64,000 nucleotides of DNA from Thiosocius sp963736445 (GTDB lineage Bacteria > Pseudomonadota > Gammaproteobacteria > Chromatiales > Chromatiaceae): the NCBI GenBank assembly GCA_963736445.1, contig CAVTOY010000001.1:124001-188000 (forward strand), read 5' to 3'. The position numbers were made by a program, and so were the translations under genes. Below, piece by piece: positions 26,335 through 34,819 of the stretch. Position 1 is the stretch's first letter. Each line of letters opens with the position of its first letter. A model generated the notes under the pieces. It ran no database searches and had not been told where the DNA came from. It saw nothing but the letters and a program-made list of their open reading frames with translations.

Positions 26335-26358
26335 CGGCCGGCTGGGCCTGCGGATAAC

Positions 26359-27186
26359 TCAGAATGCAGGAATCACCAGCAGCGGCAGGCGCAGCGAACG
26401 CAGTGTCTCCTCGGTATCGCGGCTACGCAGCCGTGTCGGAAGCACAACCAACTCGGCGTCCGTAGCCTGCGCCGCGGTGATGATCGCCGCGCTGCGCTCA
26501 CCCTCGCGTCGCTCCCATCGCCATTCCAGCCTAGGTATCTGCGGCAGCGCATCTGTCGCACTGTCGTCGGCATCCTCCGGCTGCAGCAGCGCTACCTGCA
26601 GATCGCCGTCACTCAACGGTGGCAGCCAGCGTCCAATGAAGATCAAGTCGGCGCGCGGATCGTGCTTCGCGGCAACGACATACAGCACACGTCTCAGGCA
26701 CCCCCGACCGGTAGCCGGATCGATCAGGTCCGGGCCGCGTTTTGGCAGCATCAAACTATGCGTGCGGCTTACGTGACAGACCGTCTCTGCGACAGACGGC
26801 CCCAACAGCCGCCGGGCAAGGCCGCGGCGACCCGCAGTCGCCATGACGAGTAAATCGGCCGGATGTCGGCCTAGATATTCGACAATCCCGCGACGCGGGG
26901 TGCTCTCGCGCATCCCCATCTTCGCGACCCCGACATTGAGGGTCTCTGCGACCGCCGTGCGCGGTGCGTTCGCGGGCAGCCGCCGCCATTGCGTCAGGGT
27001 CTCGCGAATACCCGGGAACTGATCCCAGGGAATGGCGTCGCGGCCTTCTCGCCCGGTATGGAGCATGGTCAGCCGGGCCTGCCTGGCGACTGCAAGCGCG
27101 AGGGCGCAAAAAAATGCCCGCTCACTGGCGGTGCTAAAGTCGGTGGGAACCAGGATCCTTGGTACGATACGTCGCGATTCCTTCAC
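26359..27186 (-). CDS. universal stress protein family, tandem domains
   Basis: This 275-residue cytoplasmic protein has an N-terminal UspA-type domain: RILVPTDFSTASERAFFCAL, and ADLLVMATAGRRGLARRLLG followed by PSVAETVCHVSRTHSLML in the nucleotide-binding position. A second, more diverged Usp-like half follows (RRVLYVVAAKHDPRAD, ending AELVVLPTRLRSRDTEETLRS and PLLVIPAF). The start is a GTG preceded by GGGGGTGAT. The first domain keeps a G-x2-G-x9-S/T-like ATP loop; the second lacks a clean one. Function beyond stress-related nucleotide binding is unknown. It converges on fba across the terminator. Confidence 0.87.
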   Translation of the reverse strand: MKESRRIVPRILVPTDFSTASERAFFCALALAVARQARLTMLHTGREGRDAIPWDQFPGIRETLTQWRRLPANAPRTAVAETLNVGVAKMGMRESTPRRGIVEYLGRHPADLLVMATAGRRGLARRLLGPSVAETVCHVSRTHSLMLPKRGPDLIDPATGRGCLRRVLYVVAAKHDPRADLIFIGRWLPPLSDGDLQVALLQPEDADDSATDALPQIPRLEWRWERREGERSAAIITAAQATDAELVVLPTRLRSRDTEETLRSLRLPLLVIPAF

Positions 27187-27301
27187 TTTTCATCACCCCC
27201 CAAGCCCAGTAGTCTACCTGTTCTCGTGGGCGCGCGTGCGGCACTCTGCCGAGCGTATGATGATGAAGGTATGGTGTAATTAAGCGTCAAATGGAGCGCC
27301 T

Positions 27302-27694
27302 GTGTACTCTGACAAGTTCCCCTGTCCTTGCTGTGGGCATCGCGTGTTCGATCATCAACCTGGATTCAATCAGCTCTGCCCAATATGTGGCTGGGAGGAC
27401 AGCCTCGACCAGCTGCGCTTCCCGACGATGCCGGGCAGCGCCAATCACGTCAGCCTGGTCGAGGCGCAGAAGAACTATGTGACCTACGGTTCCACGGAAC
27501 GTCGCAATCGCGGCCAGACGCGCGCCCCGATCGAGGGTGAGCCGCGCGACGAACAGTGGCGTCCGATCGATATTGCGCGCGACAACATCGAGGAGCCACA
27601 GCGCGGTCAGGGCTATGCCGATTCCTATCCCTACGAGGACACCACAGTCCTGTATTACTGGCGTTCGACCTATTGGCGACGGATCGTCGGCTGA
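27302..27694 (+). CDS. CPCC-family cysteine-rich protein
   Basis: This 130-residue protein starts at a GTG with GGAG nearby. Its N-terminus has the two Cys pairs of the CPCC family, FPCPCCGHRVF and LCPICGWEDS, a probable zinc ribbon. The rest is hydrophilic: a NHVSLVEAQKNY segment typical of the family, and a Tyr/Trp-rich C-terminus. Function is unknown. It is divergent from the usp-like gene and followed immediately by CTAG-ended repeats. Confidence 0.85.
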   Translation: MYSDKFPCPCCGHRVFDHQPGFNQLCPICGWEDSLDQLRFPTMPGSANHVSLVEAQKNYVTYGSTERRNRGQTRAPIEGEPRDEQWRPIDIARDNIEEPQRGQGYADSYPYEDTTVLYYWRSTYWRRIVG

Positions 27695-27701
27695 CCGGTC
27701 A

Positions 27702-27886
27702 CTAGACCTGCAAATCTCACCGATTTCCTGCTGCGGACGGCGATACTCTCGGCCTAACAGGGCGTACTCGCTACAGCCGGTCCGACTCCGTGTCGGCTAC
27801 GCCTTCACCTTCTTTCACTGCGTGCACCCCGTCGCAGCGGCATCTCGCCGCCCTCGCGACGAAACCCGGTGAGATAAGCGGGCTAG
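27702..27886. repeat. CTAG-ended dispersed repeat, ~180-bp type, copy 1
   Basis: The left end is CTAGACCTGCAAATCTCACC and the right end, read in reverse, is CTAGCCCGCTTATCTCACC. The interior matches the copies at 43829-44012 (opposite orientation) and 46204-46378 over most of its length, including CACTGCGTGCACCCCG and GGCTACGCCTTC-type blocks. The right-hand CTAG is shared with the left end of the adjoining 263-bp repeat. Confidence 0.85.
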
Positions 27887-28145
27887 CCTGCATGTTGCAC
27901 CAGTCGATCGTGGACGGGCGCGAATGAATCGGCAGAGATGCGGTGAACGTCATATTCGGTGCGCTTTCTTGAAGGTACAGTTTGTCCCTCGTCCCCGATC
28001 TATCCAGGCCCTCGCTTGTCCAGGCACGCCTGTACTTGCCCTTCGCTCAAACCATAGCTACGGCTATGCTTTTCGCTCCAGGGCGGCGTCCAACCGAACC
28101 TGGCCGGCGCGATCATCCTGGATACTGGTGCAACATGCAGGCTAG
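27883..28145. repeat. CTAG-ended dispersed repeat, 263-bp type, copy 2
   Basis: The left end is CTAGCCTGCATGTTGCACC. The right end, read in reverse, is identical over these 19 bases and two beyond (AG). Length equals copy 1 (15694-15956), and the right halves align block by block. It abuts the ~180-bp repeat on the left and a right-end fragment of that same type on the right. Confidence 0.8.
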
Positions 28146-28185
28146 GCACCCTCGCGACAAATAAAGGGTGAGATTGACAGGCTAA
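28146..28185. repeat. right-end fragment of the ~180-bp repeat
   Basis: CCCTCGCGACAAATAAAG followed by GGTGAGATTGACAGGCTAA matches the last ~38 bases of the ~180-bp repeat (27849-27886) with few changes. The terminal CTAA, read on the minus strand as TTAG, contains the TAG stop codon of srkA at 28182-28184. Confidence 0.65.
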
Positions 28186-29156
28186 AAAAGGCGCAACGGC
28201 GGCTCGCGCAATACCTCCAGCTGATGCCTGAGATCGCTCAGGTGCTGCGACCAGTAGTGAGCGGAAGCGGCCCACGGAAAGGCCGCAGGAAACGCGGGAT
28301 CTGACCAACGTCGAGCCAGCCAGCCGCTATGGTGGACCATGCGCAGCCCGCGCAACGGTTCGATCAGGGCGAGTTCGCCGGGATTAAAGTCGTGGAACAT
28401 GCGATAGCCTTCGAGCAGCGCGCTCAGCTGCTCCGTGCGTTCGCTGCGTTCGCCGTGCAACAGCATCCACAGGTCCTGGACTGCCGGGCCGTTGCGACAG
28501 TCATCGAAATCGACGAAATGCGGGCCCTGTTGGGTCCACAGGATGTTGCCATGGTGGCAGTCGCCGTGCAGGCGAATGGGCTGTGCGGCGACCTCTGCCA
28601 AGGCCTGGTCGATGGCGTCGAGCAGGGCTGACGTCGCGCTCGAATAACCGTCGTGCTCGTGACCGGGCAGCAGCGGGCTTTGCAGCACGGCCTCGCGCGC
28701 CTGCCAACCCATGCCCGTATCCAGGTCCTGGCGATGAATAAAGGGCTTCGCTTGACCGCCAAGGTGGATACGGCCGATAAAACGCCCAATCCACTTCAGC
28801 TGGTCGAGGTCGCCGGGTTCCGGCGCACGGCCACCACGTCGCGCGAACAGTGCAAAGCGGAAACCTGCTTGTCGGAAGAGACTCTTCTGATCTGCATCTC
28901 GCCAGGGTGCGACAATCGGGATCTCGGCCGCGGCGAGTTCAGCAGAAAACTGGTGCTCCTCCAGGATCGCCGCATCGCTCCAGCGGTCCGGGCGATAGAA
29001 CTTCGCCACCAGCGGCGATGCGTCCTGGATCCCGATCTGAAACACACGGTTTTCGTAGCTGTTTAGGGCCAGCAGGTGACCATCGGGGATCAATCCGACG
29101 CCTGCAACGGCATCCAGGATGACGTCGGGAACCAGCCTTTCGTAGGGATGGTTCAA
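28182..29156 (-). CDS. srkA: stress response kinase A (YihE/RdoA family)
   Basis: This 324-residue APH/choline-kinase-fold protein resembles E. coli SrkA, a Ser/Thr kinase linked to envelope (Cpx) stress. Motifs are NSYENRVFQIGIQD, VAKFYRPDRWSDAAILEEH (with the ATP Lys), FALFARRGGRAPE, the catalytic loop RLHGDCHHGNILWT, and the metal-binding FVDFDDCRNGPAVQDLWM. It overlaps the upstream glutaredoxin-like gene by four bases (ATGA). In E. coli srkA is coupled to dsbA; here its partner is a thioredoxin-fold protein. Its stop codon lies in a CTAG-family repeat end. Confidence 0.94.
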   Translation of the reverse strand: MNHPYERLVPDVILDAVAGVGLIPDGHLLALNSYENRVFQIGIQDASPLVAKFYRPDRWSDAAILEEHQFSAELAAAEIPIVAPWRDADQKSLFRQAGFRFALFARRGGRAPEPGDLDQLKWIGRFIGRIHLGGQAKPFIHRQDLDTGMGWQAREAVLQSPLLPGHEHDGYSSATSALLDAIDQALAEVAAQPIRLHGDCHHGNILWTQQGPHFVDFDDCRNGPAVQDLWMLLHGERSERTEQLSALLEGYRMFHDFNPGELALIEPLRGLRMVHHSGWLARRWSDPAFPAAFPWAASAHYWSQHLSDLRHQLEVLREPPLRLF

Positions 29157-29389
29157 GACTTCAGCAGGCCATCCAGGCGCTTGAGATCGAAGCCGTCTAT
29201 CCGCGTCTCACCAACGATTATCACCGGAACACCGCGCGCGCCAAGGCGGGCGAAGGCCTTTTTTGCACGGCTGCTGTTCTGCACATCGAACTCCTGAAAG
29301 CGCAATCCCGTACGCTGTAGATAGTGTTTCGCCTGCCGGCATTGCGGGCAGGCGCGGATGGTGTAGAGCGTTATTCGCGGGGCCGCCAA
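29153..29389 (-). CDS. glutaredoxin family protein
   Basis: This 78-residue protein has a thioredoxin fold: ITLYTIRACPQCRQAKHYL with a CPQC redox motif, then RLGARGVPVIIVG with the cis-Pro and RIDGF. Its length and motifs fit monodomain glutaredoxins of the NrdH/YruB type. Translation of srkA is coupled to it through ATGA overlap. The physiological partner is unknown. Confidence 0.9.
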   Translation of the reverse strand: MAAPRITLYTIRACPQCRQAKHYLQRTGLRFQEFDVQNSSRAKKAFARLGARGVPVIIVGETRIDGFDLKRLDGLLKS

Positions 29390-29421
29390 GGGTTTTGCTC
29401 ACTCGCCGTCAGCACAGGAAG

Positions 29422-30306
29422 CTAGCGCCCCGTCAGCCGGCGTTCTGCCTCACGATACTTTGCGGCCGTCTTATCGATGATCTCCTCCGGCAGTTCCGGA
29501 CCGGGGGCTGTCTTGTCCCAGTCCAGCGTCTCCAGGTAATCGCGGACGAACTGCTTGTCGAAGCTGGGTGGGCTGCTGCCTGGTCGGTATTCCTCGGCCG
29601 GCCAGAAACGCGAGGAATCTGGGGTCAGCACCTCGTCGATCAGATGCATCCTGCCCGCGCCGTCGACGCCGAACTCGAACTTGGTGTCGGCAATGATGAT
29701 GCCGCGCTGCAGCGCGTAGGCGGCAGACTCGGTGTAGATCTTGAGGCTGGTATCGCGAATCTGCGTGGCCAGCTCTGGCCCCAGCAGCTCTACCGTGCTC
29801 GCAAAATCGATGTTCTCGTCGTGGTCTCCAGCCCCCGCCTTGGTAGAGGGTGTGTAGATGGCGGCCGGCAGCCGCTCGGCCATCTGCAGGTCGGGCGGCA
29901 GGCGGATGCCGCACACCGCGCCGCTGGCCTGATAGTCCTTCCAACCGGAGCCAATCAGGTAACCGCGCACTATCGCCTCGACGGGCAACGGCCTTAGGCG
30001 TTTCACCACGATCGCGCGGTCCGTCAGCGCCGCGCGCTCCGCGGTATCAACGACGACGTCGGTCACTGTCTGGTCGCTGAGGTGATTCGGCACAATCCCG
30101 CAGGTGCGCTCGAACCAGAAATTTGCGACCCGCGTGAGCACGGCTCCCTTGCCTGGGATCGGCTGTGGCAGGACTACGTCGAATGCCGACAGGCGATCAG
30201 TCGCGACGATCAGCAAGCGGTCGTCGTCGACTTCATAGATGTCCCGTACCTTGCCACGATGAATCAGTTTCAGGGTGGCAAGCGTCGAGTGGTGCAGGGC
30301 GTCCAT
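29422..30306 (-). CDS. purC: phosphoribosylaminoimidazole-succinocarboxamide synthase PurC
   Basis: PurC condenses CAIR and aspartate in purine synthesis. I start at the ATG at 30306 (294 residues, MDALHHSTLATL); an upstream TTG would add seven residues. It is the longer, ~300-residue form rather than the ~240-residue E. coli form. Motifs are LIHRGKVRDIYEVDDDRLLI, TDRLSAFDVVLPQPIPGKG, VKRLRPLPVEAIVRGYLIGS, GDHDENIDF, and IIADTKFEFG followed by LIDEVLTPDSSRF. A TATACT that could serve as a -10 box lies at 30336-30341 on the same strand, but no good -35 accompanies it. Confidence 0.97.
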   Translation of the reverse strand: MDALHHSTLATLKLIHRGKVRDIYEVDDDRLLIVATDRLSAFDVVLPQPIPGKGAVLTRVANFWFERTCGIVPNHLSDQTVTDVVVDTAERAALTDRAIVVKRLRPLPVEAIVRGYLIGSGWKDYQASGAVCGIRLPPDLQMAERLPAAIYTPSTKAGAGDHDENIDFASTVELLGPELATQIRDTSLKIYTESAAYALQRGIIIADTKFEFGVDGAGRMHLIDEVLTPDSSRFWPAEEYRPGSSPPSFDKQFVRDYLETLDWDKTAPGPELPEEIIDKTAAKYREAERRLTGR

Positions 30307-30374
30307 GGCTCGCTCGCGTGTCTGCAAAGTGCGCGAGTATAGCCTCGGTCGCCGATTGATGGCATCTTTCGGGC

Positions 30375-30848
30375 ATGTGCCCCATCCACCGCCCGCCCAG
30401 CCGCGTGCCGGAATCCGCTCCGGCCGAGAACCCTTTTCTGATTGCGTTTCGCGGCAGCTTTACCTCGACGCTGCGCTGGCCGCAGCTCGATGCGCTATGG
30501 CAGCGCCTGCGCGGGCAGCCGGAGGGCTGGTACGTCTATGCGGTGGGAGAGCCACCACCGAATTCTGCGGCGACGGCCCACGATCTTTTGCGTTTCATTG
30601 ACCGGATGGACGCGTTGTTACGTGCGGAACACGATGAGGACTATTGCGGCATTGTCTATGCGGATGACCTTGCGGTGCCGCGTATGGTCAAGATCTACGA
30701 TCCGGCCAACCTCGGGGTGTCGTGTGGTTATAGCGACAACCCACCGCTGCCCGGCTGGGTGCTGAGCCGCCTCGCACCGGTCAATCTGGAGACCGCGCGG
30801 CAGCCGGCGGGACGGCGACGCTGGTGGCAGCGCCTGCTTCGCGGTTAA
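30375..30848 (+). CDS. conserved hypothetical protein
   Basis: This 157-residue protein is not recognised. It is soluble and rich in Trp/Tyr (TLRWPQLDALWQRLRGQP, EGWYVYAVGEPPP), with a central DEDYCGIVYADD-type segment that looks like an ordered alpha/beta core. The C-terminus is Arg/Trp-rich (RRRWWQRLLRG). It has normal codon use and is divergent from purC. I have an impression of similar short proteins in related gammaproteobacteria but could not check it. Confidence 0.7.
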   Translation: MCPIHRPPSRVPESAPAENPFLIAFRGSFTSTLRWPQLDALWQRLRGQPEGWYVYAVGEPPPNSAATAHDLLRFIDRMDALLRAEHDEDYCGIVYADDLAVPRMVKIYDPANLGVSCGYSDNPPLPGWVLSRLAPVNLETARQPAGRRRWWQRLLRG

Positions 30849-30995
30849 AACGTGTTAATCGACGGCCTTGGCGCTGCCGGTACAAGTCGCTGATGCTGGC
30901 CATGTTACCATTATGCCGTCGCACGGGCGTCGGTATTCCGTCAGGCGCCCGCAAACGCGCCGCAGATCCCCTCGAACCCGGCTGGAGCAACCCCA

Positions 30996-31421
30996 ATGGG
31001 CGAAGAGCAAAATCAGGCCCTCAGCGACGTCACACTCGCGGTAATGGGTCTCTTGGATTCCTGGGATCTCGACACCCGCGAGATTCAGGCGGTGTTGTGC
31101 CTGCCCGAGAACCTGCGCGCCCGAGCGCTGAATAAGTATCGCGAGGGCGCCGATGTGTTGCCCGATGACCCGGTAGTGCTGCGCCGGGCCCGCTATTTGC
31201 TGCGTATCGCCGATGCCTTGCGGACCACCTACCCCCGTAATCCTCGAATGTCTGGTCGCTGGTTGCGCCAAGGCCATCGCCGTTTTGGGCGCCGCTCGCC
31301 GCTGTCGATGATCCTGCGCGATGGTGAGAGCGGCCTGATCGCGGTGCTCTCCGAACTCGATTGCACCTTTTCTTGGGATCTGACCGGCTCGAAGTCAATG
31401 GGATATCGCTCTTCCGACTAG
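30996..31421 (+). CDS. MbcA/ParS/Xre-type toxin-binding-domain protein (DUF2384-like), orphan
   Basis: This 141-residue protein has an N-terminal helical region (VTLAVMGLLDSWDLDTREIQ, LPENLRARALNKYREGA). Its C-terminal region resembles the antitoxin MbcA/ParS toxin-binding domain: PRMSGRWLRQGHRRFGRRSP followed by LSMILRDGESGLIAVLSEL. In that family the partner is a RES-domain toxin, but neither neighbour is one. A non-toxin regulatory role is therefore equally possible. It lies ~90 bases before a chemoreceptor gene on the same strand. Confidence 0.7.
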   Translation: MGEEQNQALSDVTLAVMGLLDSWDLDTREIQAVLCLPENLRARALNKYREGADVLPDDPVVLRRARYLLRIADALRTTYPRNPRMSGRWLRQGHRRFGRRSPLSMILRDGESGLIAVLSELDCTFSWDLTGSKSMGYRSSD

Positions 31422-31510
31422 GGTCGCCGCTCAAGACCGCCAAGTTCAAGCCGCTAGGCCCTGAAGGGGCCGACAAAGTCCCCGGATTCGCTAATGGCAG
31501 CGGGGATGCA

Positions 31511-33640
31511 ATGACACGTTTTCTGGATGCCTGGTCGATCAAAGGAAAGCTCGATGCCGCTTTCGGCATTATGCTGGTGATCCTATTGGCGGTCTCATTG
31601 GCGAGTTTGACAGGTGCCTCGCGCACGGAAGACAACGCGCGCCGGGTGGTCGAAAAGATCCAGCCAGCGGTGTTGGCCGTGATGGAACTTGAGAATCTCG
31701 TTCAGCGAACCGCCGCAACCATGGGTTTCTATCTGAAGAGCGGTAAGGCGGCGCACGAGGCGCTTTATCTCGAAGAGAACCAGCGCCTGAATACGGCCCT
31801 GGCGCAGGTCCGTCGCGCGCTGCAGACACTCGACGACCCGGCCGTTCTGAAGAACTTCGCAGGGTTGTCAGCGAAGGTTACTGCTTTCGCTGCCTACGAA
31901 AATAGGATCGTCGAATTGATGAGCGAGAGCGCCAAGAACATGCCGGCCATGGCGTTGGCGGAAGAGCAGCTCAACCCGCGGCATATGGAGATCCTTCAGG
32001 CGCTGGGGGAGATGCTGAGTTCGGAGCATTATGCGCACGAAGAGGCGATCGAGACTCTCGCCGCCGCGATGTCCGCTGCTCAGGGCGATGACTTCGATGC
32101 GATACAACGCAGCCTGGACCCGGCGGCCGTTTCCTATCTCAAAGGACGCATTGACGTCATGGGTGCGATTCAGGACATGCGCTATACCTGGGGGCAGGTT
32201 ATCAATGGTATGCGCGGTTTCCTTGCCTTCCGCGACTCCGCACTGCGTGACAATACCCAGATCTACCTGGAGCAAAATGCGCGCGCCCTGGAAAAGTTAC
32301 GCGCCGCGGCGGGTGAGGAACGACTGACTTTCGAACAGGCAGATGCGCTGGAGCGCCTGACCGAGGCGCGCGCAGCCTACGTTGCCGCGCTAGAAATGGT
32401 ATTCGCAGTGCACGGCAGTGAAAAGGCCTACACCGATGTCTATCTGGTCAGCACAGAGATTAGTCCTTTGGTGGCCGCTCTATCGCAAGAGAGCCACGAT
32501 CTTGTGGTCGCCCTGCGCGAACAAATAGACAGCCAGAGCACTGTGCTTGCCGAGCATGCCGCGGCAACCCGGAGTCTGGTCTTTACCCTGTTGCTTGGCG
32601 GTCTGGTGGTGGGTCTTAGCGTCTCGTTGTTGATGAGCCGCAGCATCAGCGGAAAAATCAACGCCGCCGTCGTGGCGATGCAGGAGATCGCGACGGGTGA
32701 TGCGGACCTGACGCGTGAGCTCGATCTGCAGGGCAGGGACGAGATGGCCCGGCTTGGGGCCTCGTTCAATGCCTTCCTCGCCAAGATCCGCCACACCATC
32801 AGCGAGGTGTCGGATACGGCCCTCCGCGTCAGCCGCGCCGCTGAACAGATGGCCACGGTAAGCCACCGGTCGTACGAAGGCACCATGCGGCAGCGCGAAG
32901 AGACCGAGCGCGTGGCGCATGCCACCGCCGAGATGCTCTCCGCTGCGCACGAGGTTCAGCGCATGGTGCAGGCGGGTGCCGATGCGGCAATATCGGCTCA
33001 GACATCGGCTGAGCGCGGTCAGTCCGTGCTTGCGTCCACGCAGTCCGAGATCGACCGCCTCGCCGCCGATGTGGAGAAGGCCGCCACGGTTATCCTGGAC
33101 CTCGAGCAGGACAGTGAAAGAATCGGTGGGGTGCTCGATGTCATCCGCGGAATCGCGGAACAGACCAATCTGCTGGCGTTGAATGCCGCGATCGAGGCCG
33201 CACGTGCCGGCGAGCAGGGCCGCGGTTTTGCGGTAGTCGCCGATGAGGTCCGCAATCTGGCGAGCCGAACACAGGAATCGACCGAGGAGATTCACGGCAT
33301 GATCGAGCGCCTGCAGCAGGCCTCGCGACAGGCGGTAGACGTGATGGGGACGGGTAGAGAGCAGGCCCGCGAGACCGTAGAGCATGCGGCGGAGACGCGG
33401 CAGAGTCTGGAGGAAATTATTCTCAGTGTGTCGACCATCAGCGACGCGTCCAGCAGCATCGCTGCTGCCGCCGTTGAGCAGACCCACAACGTCGACGAGA
33501 TCAACCGAACCATGGGATCGATCAGCGAGATCGCCGACCAGACCAGTCAGGGCGCGCAGGAATTGGAATCGTCTACCGTGGATTTGAGTTCAGTCGCGGC
33601 ACGCATGCAGGAGCTGATCACCACCTTCAAGACCGGCTAG
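31511..33640 (+). CDS. methyl-accepting chemotaxis protein
   Basis: This 709-residue receptor starts at the ATG at 31511 (MTRFLDAWSIKGKL); a 50-residue upstream extension overlaps the previous gene and is rejected. The N-terminal membrane helix is IMLVILLAVSLASLTGA. A large ~330-residue helical periplasmic sensor region follows, then a second helix (VFTLLLGGLVVGLSVSLL), HAMP, and a signalling domain with the hairpin LLALNAAIEAARAGEQGRGF then AVVADEVRNLASRT. No CheA/CheW/CheR genes adjoin it, so it must signal to a kinase encoded elsewhere, possibly PilL or a flagellar-type CheA. Its stop overlaps that of the convergent NTF2-like gene. Confidence 0.94.
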   Translation: MTRFLDAWSIKGKLDAAFGIMLVILLAVSLASLTGASRTEDNARRVVEKIQPAVLAVMELENLVQRTAATMGFYLKSGKAAHEALYLEENQRLNTALAQVRRALQTLDDPAVLKNFAGLSAKVTAFAAYENRIVELMSESAKNMPAMALAEEQLNPRHMEILQALGEMLSSEHYAHEEAIETLAAAMSAAQGDDFDAIQRSLDPAAVSYLKGRIDVMGAIQDMRYTWGQVINGMRGFLAFRDSALRDNTQIYLEQNARALEKLRAAAGEERLTFEQADALERLTEARAAYVAALEMVFAVHGSEKAYTDVYLVSTEISPLVAALSQESHDLVVALREQIDSQSTVLAEHAAATRSLVFTLLLGGLVVGLSVSLLMSRSISGKINAAVVAMQEIATGDADLTRELDLQGRDEMARLGASFNAFLAKIRHTISEVSDTALRVSRAAEQMATVSHRSYEGTMRQREETERVAHATAEMLSAAHEVQRMVQAGADAAISAQTSAERGQSVLASTQSEIDRLAADVEKAATVILDLEQDSERIGGVLDVIRGIAEQTNLLALNAAIEAARAGEQGRGFAVVADEVRNLASRTQESTEEIHGMIERLQQASRQAVDVMGTGREQARETVEHAAETRQSLEEIILSVSTISDASSSIAAAAVEQTHNVDEINRTMGSISEIADQTSQGAQELESSTVDLSSVAARMQELITTFKTG

Positions 33641-34029
33641 ACGAGACCGTCATGGCGCGCCTCATCCGCCGGCAGGATGCGCAGCTGTTTTAGCCGCCAG
33701 GAGTCTTCGTCGCGCTGCAGCAGCATCTCCACGGCCTGGCTTATCTGGCCGCCTTCGGCGGTCGCTGTCGTCTCCAGCGCCTTGAACAGGATCTGCAATT
33801 CGTTGGCGGTGCGTACCGCGATCCTGCTGTAGTCGAGGGCGACGATCAGACCCTGTGGGAATTCATGGGAACACTGCTTGTACCAGTCCTCGTATTCGAG
33901 GGTGTCGAACCCGGGCACGCCGAACACCGTGACCTGCGGCGATATCATCGCCATGTGGCCCTCCAGATCGCGCGCCAGCGCGGTCTGTCGGAAATTTGCG
34001 AGCCAGTCCTGTACTACGTCGTCGGTCAT
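33637..34029 (-). CDS. NTF2-like (SnoaL-fold) protein
   Basis: This 130-residue protein starts at the ATG at 34029 (MTDDVVQDWLANFRQTA); a longer frame reading through the divergent promoter region is rejected. It looks like a cone-shaped NTF2-like fold: an N-terminal helix, HMAMISPQVTVFGVPGFDTL, YEDWYKQCSHEFPQG, and a C-terminal set of strands (ELQILFKALETTATAEGGQI, WRLKQLRILPAD). No catalytic residues can be assigned. The stop codons of this gene and the chemoreceptor overlap in one CTAG. Confidence 0.75.
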   Translation of the reverse strand: MTDDVVQDWLANFRQTALARDLEGHMAMISPQVTVFGVPGFDTLEYEDWYKQCSHEFPQGLIVALDYSRIAVRTANELQILFKALETTATAEGGQISQAVEMLLQRDEDSWRLKQLRILPADEARHDGLV

Positions 34030-34183
34030 CTGTCGCCTCAGATTTCGCCACCGGGATCGGATGTGCCGGTGCCAAGATGATGCAAGCCCAAAAACGGGCA
34101 AGATGGCCGCCAGAGATGGCGGCCTGCGAGTAGTATAAAAAACCGGCAGCGGTTCCGCACGGCCACGGTGATCAGAGGACAGA

Positions 34184-34756
34184 GTGATACGCCCAGCGAA
34201 TTTCACACAGTTGCCAATAGACCATCGGATCTTCCCCAGATGCACGTTCGCTGGCGGGATCCGGGGCCTGGTGCTGTTGCTCTGCAGCCTGTGCGCGAGT
34301 GGCCTCGTCGCTGACACCCCGCCGGTCTCGGCCGCAGATCTGATCGCCCGTGCGCAGGCCGGATCGGCATGGGATCAACTGAATCTCGGTGCCGCCTATG
34401 ATCACGGTCGGGCTGGTTTCCCGCTCGATCCGGTACGTGCAGTAGCTTGGTATCGGCGCGCCGCCGAGGCAGGGCTGGCCGAGGCGCAGTTCAACCTGGC
34501 GCACTGCCTGGCGACCGGTAATGGTACGCCGCGTGACGACGCCGACGCCCTGGCCTGGATGCTCAAGGCGGCTGAACAGGACCTGGCGAGCGCCCAGTAT
34601 CTGGCCGGTGTGATGCTGGTCGAGGGGATTGGCGCACCCGCCGACCGCGAGCGGGCAGTGCATTGGCTGGAACGGGCCGCGGTCAACGGCAATAGCGATG
34701 CCGCGTCGCTGCTGCAGCGCCTGCGCGATAAAGAACCCGTCGACCAAGATCGGTGA
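34184..34756 (+). CDS. exported Sel1-repeat protein
   Basis: This 190-residue protein probably starts at a GTG. A long, basic n-region is followed by the hydrophobic core GLVLLLCSLCASGLVAD, a likely signal peptide, possibly of lipoprotein type given the Cys residues. The mature part consists of three Sel1-like repeats: AWDQLNLGAAYDHGRAGFPL, AEAQFNLAHCLATGNGTPRD and ASAQYLAGVMLVEGIGAPAD, each followed by an A..W..AA segment. Such repeats are protein-protein interaction scaffolds. The gene is just upstream of typA. Confidence 0.82.
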   Translation: MIRPANFTQLPIDHRIFPRCTFAGGIRGLVLLLCSLCASGLVADTPPVSAADLIARAQAGSAWDQLNLGAAYDHGRAGFPLDPVRAVAWYRRAAEAGLAEAQFNLAHCLATGNGTPRDDADALAWMLKAAEQDLASAQYLAGVMLVEGIGAPADRERAVHWLERAAVNGNSDAASLLQRLRDKEPVDQDR

Positions 34757-34783
34757 CATCTGGGAGTCGGTCGCGGGTATAAT
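34753..34783 (+). promoter_or_regulatory. possible sigma70 promoter for typA
   Basis: A perfect TATAAT (34778-34783) lies 36 bases before the typA GTG. The best -35-like hexamer is GTGACA (34753-34758), with a rather long 19-base spacer. It overlaps the end of the Sel1 gene. Confidence 0.45.
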
Positions 34784-34819
34784 CTCGCGCCCTTCGCTTT
34801 CACTGCTGGCGGTACTCGC

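Noticed and set aside
30332..30365. Full promoter for purC
   Set aside because: TATACT on the minus strand is a fair -10, but the hexamer at the proper distance is not a credible -35. It is mentioned only within the purC entry.
33637..33640. CTAG shared by the overlapping stop codons of the chemoreceptor and NTF2-like genes
   Set aside because: No further similarity to the repeat ends. A codon ending in C followed by TAG gives CTAG by chance; the tkt stop (21105-21108) shows the same.
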